From the NCBI GenBank assembly GCA_036336715.1, contig JAYZFP010000180.1:10078-74077 (forward strand): a DNA stretch of 64,000 bases. Direction: 5' to 3'. Under the pieces are notes generated by a model. The model saw only the letters and a list, made by a program, of their open reading frames with translations. It was not told where the DNA came from and ran no database searches. Positions 44,535 to 53,584 of this stretch are shown here, piece by piece. Every line of letters starts with the position of its first letter. Within the stretch, counting starts at the first letter, position 1. The DNA comes from JABAAE01 sp036336715. GTDB lineage: Bacteria > Planctomycetota > Planctomycetia > Pirellulales > Pirellulaceae. The position numbers and the translations under genes are program-made.

Positions 44535-47245
44535 ACTTCCGCGGCTTCCCACCGGGCCTCCCTGGCCACCAGCAACCGGTTACCGGACATAAAATCAAAA
44601 CGGTTCCACTGATGACAGTGCCGTTTGTCGCTGCCGTCCTGCTTGTCTCCCTTCCCGGCCTGACCTGGTTTCGAGGAGCTGTGGCCACCGCCCAGGTCCA
44701 AACCGAAAAAACGGCAACGGCAGTTCCCGATGCACCCCGTGAGGTGCTCCAGAAATACTGTGTGGATTGCCATCAACCCGATGCCGCGGAAGGTGGAATC
44801 ATCCTCGACGTCGATTCGATCAACTGGCCGGAAAAAGACAACCTGGAACTTTGGGAGAAAGTGCTGCACAACAGCAGTCAGTCACGAATGCCACCACCAG
44901 GTTCCGACCAGCCTACGGCTGGAGAACGGAAACTCCTTGGCGATTGGATTGATGGCCAACTGTCCAGGCATCTCCGGATTGGAGGCACCGCTCCGCGGCG
45001 GCTGAACCAGGCAGAGTACCTGAAGACGGTTCGCGAGTTGGTTTCCATGAGGGACTACGAACTGCCCCCTGGATTTCCGGGTGACAGCGAAGTCCACGGT
45101 TTTGACAACATGGGAGAAGGCCTGGTAATGTCTCCTGCACACATCGCGTCCTACTCCCGGGTTGCCACGGAAATTGCAGACCTGCTTTATCCTCAGCCAA
45201 GGAAAGCGGTTTCCTCCAGGATCCAGCGTGGAGGCGTGGAAGACCTGGTGCTCAGCTTTTCCGCCTCGGCAATCAAGGAGGGCAAACTTCGCTTGGCATC
45301 CAGCGCCCGGGATATCATGCGCAGCTGTACCTGGCCCCAGCAGCACCAGGCCAAGGTCTCGGGTGTGTACCGGGTCACCGTGGATGGATCGGTTTTCAAG
45401 CCACGTGACGGTGACCTGCCCATGATTCTCGAAGTCCGCGCGCGACAGGTTTCCGCTTCGGAACGTTCCGTGATCGACAACTTTCGATTCCTCAAGGACC
45501 TTCCCTTCACTTCGAAAAAAAGCCAGACCCATGCTTTCGAGACAGAACTTTACAAAGGCGAAACGCTGTCATTCCGCTGGAAAAATGCCGAGTTCGACCA
45601 CAACAACCTGAAGGCAACTGTTCGGCTGATGACAAATTGGTTTGAGCGGGACAAACGATGGCTGGCTGCCTGGCAGCAGGCGGTCTTCCCGGGTGGCCTC
45701 AAGGGAAAAGCCCGGATTTCAACCCTTCGCGGGCTGAATGGCTGGAACGTGATCAACAAGGCGTTACAGGATCCGGACCTCGACATGAGCGAGGCAACCA
45801 TGGACTCGCCGGAAACGAAAGAACTGCTGCGGATCTTTGGCACGGTAGGCGGCGGGACACACAACCTTGGAGACGCGCTCTGTCACTATTATTTTAACCA
45901 GGGTCCCTCACTCCAACTCCACGGCTACACGATCGAAGGTCCTACCCGACTGGTGGACAGCGATGTCGACAAACGCTACCAGCAGATTGCCCGATCGATC
46001 GCCGGGACCGGAAAAGGGAAACTGGGCAACGAGAAATATGCCCGCACGATGTTGGCAAAATTCCTTCCCCGTGCTTTCCGCAGACCCGTCGACAATTCCA
46101 CCCTCGAGGCCTACCTGAAAATCGCCAGCGAACACTGGGAAAAAGGACACACGTTCCACGAAGGAATGCATTTGCTGATGCGCAACATCCTGATCTCTCC
46201 GCAGTTTCTTTACCGATCGCTGCAGCCAGGTGAACTGGATGATCACGACCTCGCGGTCCGCCTGTCCTACTTTTTCACACAGGGTCCACCGGATGCCCAA
46301 TTGGCCGCACTTGCCAATGCGGGCAAACTGACCGACAGCAAACAACTCCGCACCCAGGCGAAAAGGTTGATGCCCAACCGAAGGGAACATCCACTGGTCC
46401 GGAGTTTCACCGGCCAATGGCTTGACACCCGTGGCCTGAAGTCCATCATGCCCGATCCAAAATTCAAATTTGAGGCCCGGGAAATCAACATCGCCCAGGC
46501 AGAAGTCGAGCTTTTTTTCCTCGACATGATCCGTGAAAACCGCCCACTGAGGGATTTCATCGATCCCGATTTTACCTGGACCGCTCCCTACTTTGCCAAA
46601 AGAATCTACCAGATAAAAGGCCTTCGGGGCCGGCATGACAAACTCCAGCGGGTCAAAATCCCGCGTGGCAGTCGTCATGGCGGGTTGCTCGGCATGTCGG
46701 CCATCATGATGACCACTGCCAACGGAGTGGATACGCAACCCGTCCTGCGGGGTGCGTGGGTGCTGGAGAACATCCTTGGAATCTCTCCCCCGGAACCCCC
46801 CGACGACGTTCCTGCACTCACGCCCGATACGCGTGGAACGAGCACCCCACGTGAAATGCTGGCGGCCCATACCGGGGAAGACTCCTGCCTCAATTGCCAC
46901 AGGCGTATCGACCCACTCGGCTTTGCCCTGGAAAATTTTGATCCAGTCGGCAAGTGGCGAGAGAAATGGCCGGGAACCAACCGACAAATCGATGCGTCTG
47001 CCACGCTTACCGATGGCACAAAGATCAAGGATGTCGTCGATCTCAAGAAATGGCTGGTCAGTAATGAATCGATTTTCGCCTTCAACCTGGCCTCCAAACT
47101 GATGGTGTACGCAACCGGTCGCCCACTCAACTACGTGGAAAAAAAGGAAATACGCCAACTGGTTGCTTCCAACCTTTCAGAAAAAGGCGGTATGAGAGAC
47201 CTGATCCTTGACCTGGTAGTCACCCAGACCTTCCGCACCAAGTAA
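44531..47245 (+). CDS. Cytochrome-type DUF1587/DUF1595/DUF1592/DUF1588/DUF1585 protein
   Basis: A 904 aa exported protein. A hydrophobic signal region (LMTVPFVAAVLLVSLPGLTWF) begins at about residue 27, followed by a PSCyt-like C77-V-D-C80-H81 domain. DUF1587 (RRLNQAEYLKTVRELV) comes next, then the central beta domain, DUF1595 (LPRAFRRPVDNSTL), DUF1592 (VRLSYFFTQGPPDAQL), DUF1588 and DUF1585. DUF1588 contains GGLLGMSAIMMTTANGVDTQPV and CLNCHRRIDPLGF. Start and overlap with DUF1552 are as in the first pair. The next gene starts on the base after its TAA, so translation probably continues into the metabolic genes. Confidence 0.93.
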   Translation: MNFRGFPPGLPGHQQPVTGHKIKTVPLMTVPFVAAVLLVSLPGLTWFRGAVATAQVQTEKTATAVPDAPREVLQKYCVDCHQPDAAEGGIILDVDSINWPEKDNLELWEKVLHNSSQSRMPPPGSDQPTAGERKLLGDWIDGQLSRHLRIGGTAPRRLNQAEYLKTVRELVSMRDYELPPGFPGDSEVHGFDNMGEGLVMSPAHIASYSRVATEIADLLYPQPRKAVSSRIQRGGVEDLVLSFSASAIKEGKLRLASSARDIMRSCTWPQQHQAKVSGVYRVTVDGSVFKPRDGDLPMILEVRARQVSASERSVIDNFRFLKDLPFTSKKSQTHAFETELYKGETLSFRWKNAEFDHNNLKATVRLMTNWFERDKRWLAAWQQAVFPGGLKGKARISTLRGLNGWNVINKALQDPDLDMSEATMDSPETKELLRIFGTVGGGTHNLGDALCHYYFNQGPSLQLHGYTIEGPTRLVDSDVDKRYQQIARSIAGTGKGKLGNEKYARTMLAKFLPRAFRRPVDNSTLEAYLKIASEHWEKGHTFHEGMHLLMRNILISPQFLYRSLQPGELDDHDLAVRLSYFFTQGPPDAQLAALANAGKLTDSKQLRTQAKRLMPNRREHPLVRSFTGQWLDTRGLKSIMPDPKFKFEAREINIAQAEVELFFLDMIRENRPLRDFIDPDFTWTAPYFAKRIYQIKGLRGRHDKLQRVKIPRGSRHGGLLGMSAIMMTTANGVDTQPVLRGAWVLENILGISPPEPPDDVPALTPDTRGTSTPREMLAAHTGEDSCLNCHRRIDPLGFALENFDPVGKWREKWPGTNRQIDASATLTDGTKIKDVVDLKKWLVSNESIFAFNLASKLMVYATGRPLNYVEKKEIRQLVASNLSEKGGMRDLILDLVVTQTFRTK

Positions 47246-48175
47246 GTGAGCAACATCTTGACAGCCGAACCCGGGCCAAAAGCATTGAGAGGAATCCTCC
47301 CGGTCATCCCGACTCTGTTTACCGTGGATGACAGGATTGACCAGGAAGCGCAGAAACAGGTCGTCGAATTCGCGATTCAACAGGGTGCCAGCGCGGTGGT
47401 TTGCCCCGCCGTCGCCAGCGAGTACAACTTTCTCAGCCTGGATGAACGAAAGACACTCGTTGCCCTGGTCTCCGGTCAGGTCAACGGCAGGGTCCCGATC
47501 ATTGGCGGGGCAAGCGCAAATACAGTCAACGACGTGGTGGCCGCTGCACACGACTGCCAGGAATTCGGCATCACCACCCTGATGATCATGGCGCCCCGTG
47601 TGCTGGGCCCGGATATCGAAAAACAGGTGACCTTCTTTTCTGAAATCTGCAACCAGCTTGGTGATGATGCGAGAGTTTTGTTGCAGAACGCTCCGGAACC
47701 GGTGGGAGCTGGACTGGGAGTCGAGGACATGGTCCACCTGGTAAAATCCAACCCGAAAATCCAATACGTCAAGGAAGAAACCCTGCCGTCCGGCCCGGCA
47801 ATCACCGCCCTGAACCAGTGTGGCATCGCGCACCTCGAAGGCGTGATCGGCGGAGGCGGCTCCCGCTACCTGATCGATGAACTGAATCGGGGCGCGGTCG
47901 CCGCAATGCCGGCTGTCGAACTGATTGACCTGCACGTTGCCATTTTCAACGCACACACCGATGGAAACCATGATCTTGCCAGGCAGCTTTACCGTGACAG
48001 TCTGCCGCTGCTGGTTTCACAATTGATCTACCGGATGCGATTGACAAAATACGTCCTCCATCGCCGCGGGATTTCCAACGACAGGGTCGTGAGGGCTCCA
48101 CTTCCCGAAATGGACGAATACACCCTAAGGGACATCGACCGCATGCTTGAGGATCTCCAGGAGACATTGGCGTGA
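47246..48175 (+). CDS. Dihydrodipicolinate synthase/N-acetylneuraminate lyase family aldolase
   Basis: A 309 aa cytoplasmic TIM-barrel aldolase of the DapA/NanA family. The opening block is LRGILPVIPTLFTVDDRIDQ. The Schiff-base lysine is K176 (QYVKEET), and GGASANTVNDVV is the phosphate or ketoacid-loop region. The Tyr that in DHDPS and NanA assists catalysis (YNxP motif) is replaced by Gln147 in LQNAP, so the substrate is unlikely to be the DapA one. In this context, a 2-keto-3-deoxy sugar-acid aldolase or dehydratase-aldolase is the best guess. It starts with GTG immediately after the previous stop and overlaps the next gene by four bases (GTGA). Confidence 0.88.
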   Translation: MSNILTAEPGPKALRGILPVIPTLFTVDDRIDQEAQKQVVEFAIQQGASAVVCPAVASEYNFLSLDERKTLVALVSGQVNGRVPIIGGASANTVNDVVAAAHDCQEFGITTLMIMAPRVLGPDIEKQVTFFSEICNQLGDDARVLLQNAPEPVGAGLGVEDMVHLVKSNPKIQYVKEETLPSGPAITALNQCGIAHLEGVIGGGGSRYLIDELNRGAVAAMPAVELIDLHVAIFNAHTDGNHDLARQLYRDSLPLLVSQLIYRMRLTKYVLHRRGISNDRVVRAPLPEMDEYTLRDIDRMLEDLQETLA

Positions 48176-49341
48176 CCGATTCAGTTGCCGCAATTGAGGT
48201 CTACACCGTCGATCTCAGCCAGGACCAGCCCTACCTTGGCTCGCTTCGCCCGGGAGAAGATGTCGCTCCCCATGGCTACTTTATCCGCCAGCAAAACGGT
48301 ACCGTCTACCCACGCCGCAACCGCTCGTTGGTGATTCGAATTCAAACGGAAGAAGGGGTTGAGGGATGGGGAGAGACCTACGGAATCGTAGCTCCCCTGG
48401 CAACCGCTGAAATCATCAAGGACCTGCTGTCAGGGTTCGTTATCGGTTCAGATCCATTCGATGTGCAGACCACCCATGACCGCCTCTATGACCTGATGCG
48501 TGTCCGGGGTTACCACGGCGGCTTTTACCTGGACGCCCTGGCAGGAATTGACATCGCACTCTGGGATATCGCCGGCAAGAAGGCTGGCCTGCCACTGCAC
48601 AAACTTCTTGGCGGAAGGTACCACGACCGGATACCGGGTTACCTGTCAGGTTTGCCGCAGGACACCCTTGCGGAGCGGTGCGAATTTGCCTGCCACTGGA
48701 AAGAGCAGGGTTTTGATGCCGTCAAATTCGCCTCCCCGGTCGCCGACGAAGGGGTAGTCCGGGAAATAAAAGAGTTGAGGCGGACCCTGGGAGAGGAATT
48801 TCAAATCGCCTGCGATCTTCACTGGACACAGACCGCAGCAGGCGGGCTTGAACTGGCCCGCGAAATCGCTCCCCATCGGCCCTGGTTCATCGAAGCCCCG
48901 GTCCCCAGCGAAAATATCGAGGGCCTCGCCTGGATTGCCCAACAATCGGGACTGACTGTTGCGGTCGGAGAGGAATGGCGGACGGTTTACGACGCGCGAC
49001 TTCGGATTGATGCCCGTGCGGTCCACATCGTTCAGCCGGAAATGGGCCATACGGGAGTGACCCAATTCATGCGAATCGGCCGTTATGCCGAGGCGCATCA
49101 CCTCCAGATCATGCCACACGCCACGATTGGTTCCGGCCTGTTTCTTGCAGCAAGCCTGCAGGCCAGCGCCTCCCTGCGAAACGTGGTATCGCATGAATTC
49201 CAGCATTCACTGCTGAATCCGTTTCGGCACTTTACCAATAATGTCCTGTCCTGCGAGAGCGGGTTCTATGAGATCACCGAGACTCCCGGAATCGGTGCAG
49301 AACCCTCCGGGGAGATGAAAAAAAGGATGCAGAGGGTATAG
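48172..49341 (+). CDS. Mandelate racemase/muconate lactonizing enzyme family (enolase superfamily)
   Basis: A 389 aa cytoplasmic enzyme. Catalytic residues are visible by eye: K185 (DAVKF), metal ligands D215 (CDLHW), E241 (FIEAP) and E267 (GEEW), and the general-base H316 (MPHATIG). This pattern is that of acid-sugar dehydratases of the mandelate racemase subgroup, which remove water from aldonate or uronate sugars to give 2-keto-3-deoxy acids, the substrates of DapA-like aldolases. The GTG start overlaps the aldolase stop. The transporter gene follows three bases after the stop. The precise sugar acid cannot be told. Confidence 0.92.
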   Translation: MTDSVAAIEVYTVDLSQDQPYLGSLRPGEDVAPHGYFIRQQNGTVYPRRNRSLVIRIQTEEGVEGWGETYGIVAPLATAEIIKDLLSGFVIGSDPFDVQTTHDRLYDLMRVRGYHGGFYLDALAGIDIALWDIAGKKAGLPLHKLLGGRYHDRIPGYLSGLPQDTLAERCEFACHWKEQGFDAVKFASPVADEGVVREIKELRRTLGEEFQIACDLHWTQTAAGGLELAREIAPHRPWFIEAPVPSENIEGLAWIAQQSGLTVAVGEEWRTVYDARLRIDARAVHIVQPEMGHTGVTQFMRIGRYAEAHHLQIMPHATIGSGLFLAASLQASASLRNVVSHEFQHSLLNPFRHFTNNVLSCESGFYEITETPGIGAEPSGEMKKRMQRV

Positions 49342-49344
49342 GGC

Positions 49345-51069
49345 ATGGGCTCACTCGACTTCTCCATTGTCCTGGTTTACCTGGTTGGGCTGTTTGTAAT
49401 AAGCACCTTGGCCGCTGCACGGAATACCGGTCAACGGGAGATGTTTTCTGCCAATCGAAACTCACCCTGGTGGGCTTCGGGGCTAAGCGGCTTCATGACG
49501 GTTTTTTCGGCAAATACCTTTGTGGTCTGGGGCGGAATCGCCTACCAGCTGGGTTTGGTAGCTGTGGTGATCAACCTGACCTATGGCATCGCGGCAATGC
49601 TGGTCGGCTACTTTGTTGCCGGGCAATGGAACAGGATGGGCGTCGACACCCCTGCTGAATACGTCACCCTCCGTTTCGGGGAAACGGGCCTGAATTTTTT
49701 CACCTGGACCTTGCTGCTTAAACGGATCCTCGGCGTCGCTGGGTCACTTTACGCATTGGGCGTCCTGCTTACGGCCAGGACCTCCGACGGCTCATCGATC
49801 CTTCCCCTGCAACCTCACTGGGCAATCATCCTGTTCGGCCTCATCGTCATCCTCTACACGATGCAAGGGGGACTATGGGCCGTATTGATGACCGACGTTC
49901 TCCAGTTCATCGTTCTGACCGTCGTTGTCTTCGTCGCATCGATCCTGATGATGGCAGACCTGGGCAGCTTTGCCAATTTCCAGAACAATCTGCCGGACGG
50001 CTTCCTGCACCTGACCAATGGCGAATACACATGGTTTTTCCTCATTGGTTGGACCACCATCAACTTTTTTACCTTCGGTGCCGAATGGGCTTTTGTTCAG
50101 CGCTTCATTGCCGTAAAAAATCCACGCGACGCCCGCAAGGCAACCTGGCTTTTTGGAATCATGTACCTCGTCACGCCACTTTTCTGGATGCTGCCACCAC
50201 TGCTGTACCGGGCACAGGTCGAGGGGGCTGACAAGGAAGCGGCCTACATCCTGGCCACCCAATCCGTGCTTCCTGCGGGGCTGGTGGGCTTGATGGTTAC
50301 GGCACTGTTTTCCGCAACCGCCAGCATGGTCAGCTCGCAGCTGAATGTCTTTGCCGGTGTCTTGACCAACGATTTTTATCGCCCCCTGTTCAACCCACAG
50401 GCAACTGAAAAAAACCTCGTTTTGGCCGGTCGCTTTTTCACCGGAACGATCGGGATCCTGCTGATCGTGATGGCCCTGTTGGTGCCCTGGATGGGCGGTG
50501 CGGAAAAGGTCATTGTGACCATTAATTCCATGTTGGTGGTCCCGCTGCTTGCCCCCACCCTGTGGGGCGTTTTCAGCAAAAAAATAGGCATCGGACATCT
50601 GCTGACGGTCGCCCTCACCAGCTTTGCCATTGGCATGTTCCTGAGATTCGGCATGCCCTTTTTGACCGAGGAAGGTGACGCCCTGTGGTTTGTCACCGAG
50701 TTTGTTGTCGGCAACAAAAAGATGGTCGAACTTTTTAATGGCGTTCTGCTCCCGGTTTGCATGCTCGGAATTTTTGAGCTGACCCTCAGCACCCAGGACC
50801 GGGGCGCGAAAATGCTGGAAACCGTATGCGGCAAATCCATTACCGAAGACCTCTCGAATTCAACCAACACCAGGTTCGATCCGTTTCCGGCAAGAATGGT
50901 CATGGTCACCCTCCTGTTACTGGGCGCATGGATCACATTCATTGGACTCCGGGAACCGGACGCGCGGACGGTGCTCCTCTCAGTTGGTTGCCTCCTGTTG
51001 GCGTTGGGCGGCTCCCTGGAATGTTTCATTCGCAGCCGCATGACTGCCGCTGCTCACCGCCTCCCCTGA
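49345..51069 (+). CDS. Sodium:solute symporter (SSS family) transporter
   Basis: A 574 aa inner-membrane protein with about 14 hydrophobic helices. SSS hallmarks are MGSLDFSIVLVYLVGLFVIS at the N-terminus, REMFSANRNSPWWASGLSGFMTVFSANTFV in the first half, and ALFSATASMVSSQLNVFAGVLTNDFYR, the usual sodium-site region with Ser/Ala residues. AGAGGG lies upstream of the ATG. As the last gene of the operon with aldolase and sugar-acid dehydratase, it probably imports a sugar acid with sodium. A subtype such as glucuronate or galactonate carrier cannot be decided. Confidence 0.93.
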   Translation: MGSLDFSIVLVYLVGLFVISTLAAARNTGQREMFSANRNSPWWASGLSGFMTVFSANTFVVWGGIAYQLGLVAVVINLTYGIAAMLVGYFVAGQWNRMGVDTPAEYVTLRFGETGLNFFTWTLLLKRILGVAGSLYALGVLLTARTSDGSSILPLQPHWAIILFGLIVILYTMQGGLWAVLMTDVLQFIVLTVVVFVASILMMADLGSFANFQNNLPDGFLHLTNGEYTWFFLIGWTTINFFTFGAEWAFVQRFIAVKNPRDARKATWLFGIMYLVTPLFWMLPPLLYRAQVEGADKEAAYILATQSVLPAGLVGLMVTALFSATASMVSSQLNVFAGVLTNDFYRPLFNPQATEKNLVLAGRFFTGTIGILLIVMALLVPWMGGAEKVIVTINSMLVVPLLAPTLWGVFSKKIGIGHLLTVALTSFAIGMFLRFGMPFLTEEGDALWFVTEFVVGNKKMVELFNGVLLPVCMLGIFELTLSTQDRGAKMLETVCGKSITEDLSNSTNTRFDPFPARMVMVTLLLLGAWITFIGLREPDARTVLLSVGCLLLALGGSLECFIRSRMTAAAHRLP

Positions 51070-51574
51070 ACCCCGGCGAGGCAGCAGGACATTTACCTGC
51101 AAGACGATTCAAGTCTCATCGATCTTTTTCTCTCTGACCGCCGCCCGGTTTTCGCTTATGAGCCCCCTCCGGGCCGCAAGTTTTTCATTCAAGAAGGACC
51201 CGTTAGCAATTCATGGTCTTAAAGAACAGCATTTCAAATACCTACCCCAACATAAACCAGGTTTTTATAACGCGGCGAGACCTGCAGGAGACAATCGTTG
51301 TCAGCAGGGTTCCACCATTGTTTCCACAACAATTGGCCGTTCATTCGAATTCTTTTTTCATACCGATCTTGCACAAGTGAATTGAACGGCAATTCCAAAA
51401 ACGTCCGCCCCTGAAAATATTGCAGGGACCACGATTGCTTTTTGGCGGGTCCCCGACATTCCCGTCGGATCACCGCCAACCGGGATCCCGAAAACAGCTG
51501 ACCCTGTTTTTCTGAACGATAATGTAAGTGGGCCCACGCGGGCAGGACTCGTTCCCTCCTCCAAGGACAACATC
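51070..51574. other. Structured intergenic region, candidate leader or small RNA
   Basis: 505 bp without a supported ORF. At 51443-51478 TGGCGG/CCGCCA encloses a symmetric 4x4 internal loop and an inner CCGAC/GTCGG stem with a 6-nt loop. This is followed by the perfect palindrome CGGGATCCCG (51481-51490) and a terminator-like stem AAAACAG/CTGTTTT with a 6-nt loop (51491-51510). The series lies directly upstream of the 57-codon gene at 51575. It may be an attenuator, the 3' end of a small RNA, or the terminator of the operon to the left. Confidence 0.45.
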
Positions 51575-51748
51575 ATGCAAGGCAAAACGACCTGGGACCG
51601 AATTGAGGACCTGAGAGTTGAGCTGAAGGAGTCCCCAAGCGAATCCGAGAGAGAATTGATTCGGAGGCAACTCAACAGGCTGGAACAGGACGTTTTCCAG
51701 GGCGAGTGGCAAGTCGTCTCCCAACAGACCGGTTCGTCACCCGACTGA
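51575..51748 (+). CDS. 57-aa charged small protein
   Basis: ATG 51575 is preceded by AAGGA (51563-51567) seven bases upstream. The product begins MQGKTTWDRIEDLRVELKE and is strongly charged and helical (SESERELIRRQLNRLEQDVF). It ends in VVSQQTGSSPD. Codon use and the heptad-like Leu/Ile spacing look like a real cytoplasmic protein. A 13-bp intrinsic terminator follows 45 bp after the stop, so the gene is a separate transcription unit with a structured leader. I do not recognise a family. Confidence 0.72.
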   Translation: MQGKTTWDRIEDLRVELKESPSESERELIRRQLNRLEQDVFQGEWQVVSQQTGSSPD

Positions 51749-52165
51749 CAGGAAAACCCAGATCCCCGATTTCCCGAATGAGAGACTCTCCCAAAGGTTG
51801 GGCAGCATCCGCTGCCCAACCTTTTTTCATGGCTCTTACAAGCTGTCTACGGATCCGGGAAGTCAACCGCGTAAAGAGGTTCCTGAAGAAAAACTGTCAA
51901 GAAGTCTGTCCGAGCTCACCAGGCATTGGAGTCCTGGCTGGTCGGCATCCACAACAGGAGCCTGATCTCAAGGAGCGGTTTCCCTTTCGGCGAGCGGCTG
52001 CTTTCCACGGATTCCGGCCCCAGCCGCAAGGGTCGACCACACAGGAATTGGCAAACTTTAACGAATATTCCTTTTGCAGCAATGTTGCAGATCAAACCGA
52101 TCCCGAAGCCGCAGATTGTCGAAATGAAAAAAAGGATTGTCCCGATCACTTGAAAAAGTACTCCC
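51749..52165. other. Intergenic region with terminator and the probable efflux-operon promoter
   Basis: 417 bp. The first part holds the terminator at 51794-51827. The remaining 338 bp up to the TolC start have no supported gene and should contain the promoter of the metal-efflux cluster. No obvious metalloregulator palindrome was recognised, and no regulator gene of CueR, CusRS or ArsR type is in the window. Confidence 0.45.
51794..51827 (+). terminator. Strong rho-independent terminator after the 57-aa gene
   Basis: AAGGTTGGGCAGC (51794-51806) pairs perfectly over 13 bp with GCTGCCCAACCTT (51811-51823) around an ATCC loop, followed by T's to 51827. It is the strongest terminator in the window. 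Confidence 0.95.
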
Positions 52166-53569
52166 ATGCGTTTTGGAAGGTTGGCTACCACCTGTTTTGC
52201 TACGGTTCTGCTGGGCTTTTCCGCCTGTCATTACCAGGGGCCAACCAATGAGCGGTTTCAAGCGGTAAAACAGGCGATTGAAGCAACCCCGGAAAATGTG
52301 GAGCCTTCTCCAGCAGCTGATTTTTTTTCTCAAACGGCCGATGCACCCCTTTCGCCGGTACCATTGGAGAGCCTGGTAGAACGAGCGGTCGAGGAAAACC
52401 CGGAAATCGATCAGGCCCGTCTCGAGGTGGCGGCCGCGGGGTATCAAATCGAGCTGGCACATTCCCTCCCTGACCCGATGCTGGGAACAACCACCCAGCT
52501 TTCGCCGGTGCAAACCGCTGCTGGACAGCAGGATTTTGGGCTGGCAATCAGCCAAAAGGTGATCCGACGAAACAAAAGACAGACCCGAGCCCTGGTCGCC
52601 GAAAACCGCCTGAATGGGGCCCGGGCCAAACTCAAATCAATCAGGCAGCAAATCACCGGCAAGATCTCCTCCACCTACTATGAGCTGGGGTTTGTCCAGG
52701 CATGCCTGGAAGTTCTCAATGAAGACAAAAAGGAACTCCAACTGATCAACTCGATTGTCGACCGACGGTTTCGAATACTCCGGGAAGCAACCCAACAGGA
52801 AACGCTCCAGGTACAGGTTTCCATTTCCAGGCTTGAATCAGAAATTGCGCGTTACCGCCAAAGTCAGCGTACGCTGGTTGCCAGGCTCGTCCGACTGACG
52901 CATTTGAAGCCGGGAACCAACTTAACGGTACAACCGCTTCCTCAAAACATTGCACCCAAAAAAGAACTCGATCGACTGATCGCCGAGGCGATCCAGAACA
53001 ATCCCGAACTGCACTCGCAACTTTTCGAGATTCGCCAAAAAAGGGATCTTGCCGAGTTGGCCAACCTGAACTCCCAGCCAGACTACACGGTTGGCATCAA
53101 CTGGATTTCCACCGCCAACAATGGGCTCAGCCCATTTGCCAATGGGCAAGATTCCTTCATGCTCACCCTGGGAATGAACCTTCCTGTTTACCGCAACCGC
53201 ATCGATGCTGAAATGCAGGAAGCTAGAATCCGCACTCTCGTTGCGAGCAAAAAATACGAAAGTCTCAAAGACGAAATGGCCGAGTTGGTCACCGAGCAAA
53301 TCCTGGGCCTGGAAACCACCAACAACAACCTGATCCTGCTTCGTAATGAAATGATCCCCAAGCAAAAACTCGTCTGGGATCAATCGCTCAAGGATTATGA
53401 ATTGGGAAAAACCGATTTCCTACAGATGATTGAAAATTGGCGGGCGCTACTGCAATACAGGATCATGGAACAACGGATGGTCGCCGATTTGCACAAGACA
53501 CTGGCCGAGCTGGCTCAAACCACCGGGGCTTCGCTTGAATCCTCAGATGATTCGATCAGTCAACCTTGA
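52166..53569 (+). CDS. TolC family outer-membrane efflux lipoprotein
   Basis: A 467 aa protein. The lipoprotein signal MRFGRLATTCFATVLLGFSAC puts the lipidated Cys at residue 21. Two OEP repeats of long helices follow (SLVERAVEENPEIDQARLEVAAAGYQ split across the first; IAEAIQNNPELHSQLFEIRQKRDLAE in the second) with beta segments such as DPMLGTTTQLSP. It forms the outer-membrane channel of a tripartite RND pump; the CusB-like and CusA-like genes lie downstream in the same direction. Lipidated OEP proteins of the CusC type are usual for heavy-metal exporters. Confidence 0.92.
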   Translation: MRFGRLATTCFATVLLGFSACHYQGPTNERFQAVKQAIEATPENVEPSPAADFFSQTADAPLSPVPLESLVERAVEENPEIDQARLEVAAAGYQIELAHSLPDPMLGTTTQLSPVQTAAGQQDFGLAISQKVIRRNKRQTRALVAENRLNGARAKLKSIRQQITGKISSTYYELGFVQACLEVLNEDKKELQLINSIVDRRFRILREATQQETLQVQVSISRLESEIARYRQSQRTLVARLVRLTHLKPGTNLTVQPLPQNIAPKKELDRLIAEAIQNNPELHSQLFEIRQKRDLAELANLNSQPDYTVGINWISTANNGLSPFANGQDSFMLTLGMNLPVYRNRIDAEMQEARIRTLVASKKYESLKDEMAELVTEQILGLETTNNNLILLRNEMIPKQKLVWDQSLKDYELGKTDFLQMIENWRALLQYRIMEQRMVADLHKTLAELAQTTGASLESSDDSISQP

Positions 53570-53584
53570 GTTTCACGGTCTCCC

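Noticed and set aside
51443..51478. tRNA gene in the structured region before the 57-aa gene
   Set aside because: The hairpin has no anticodon or T arms and the acceptor-like stem is only 6 bp; it does not fold as a tRNA.
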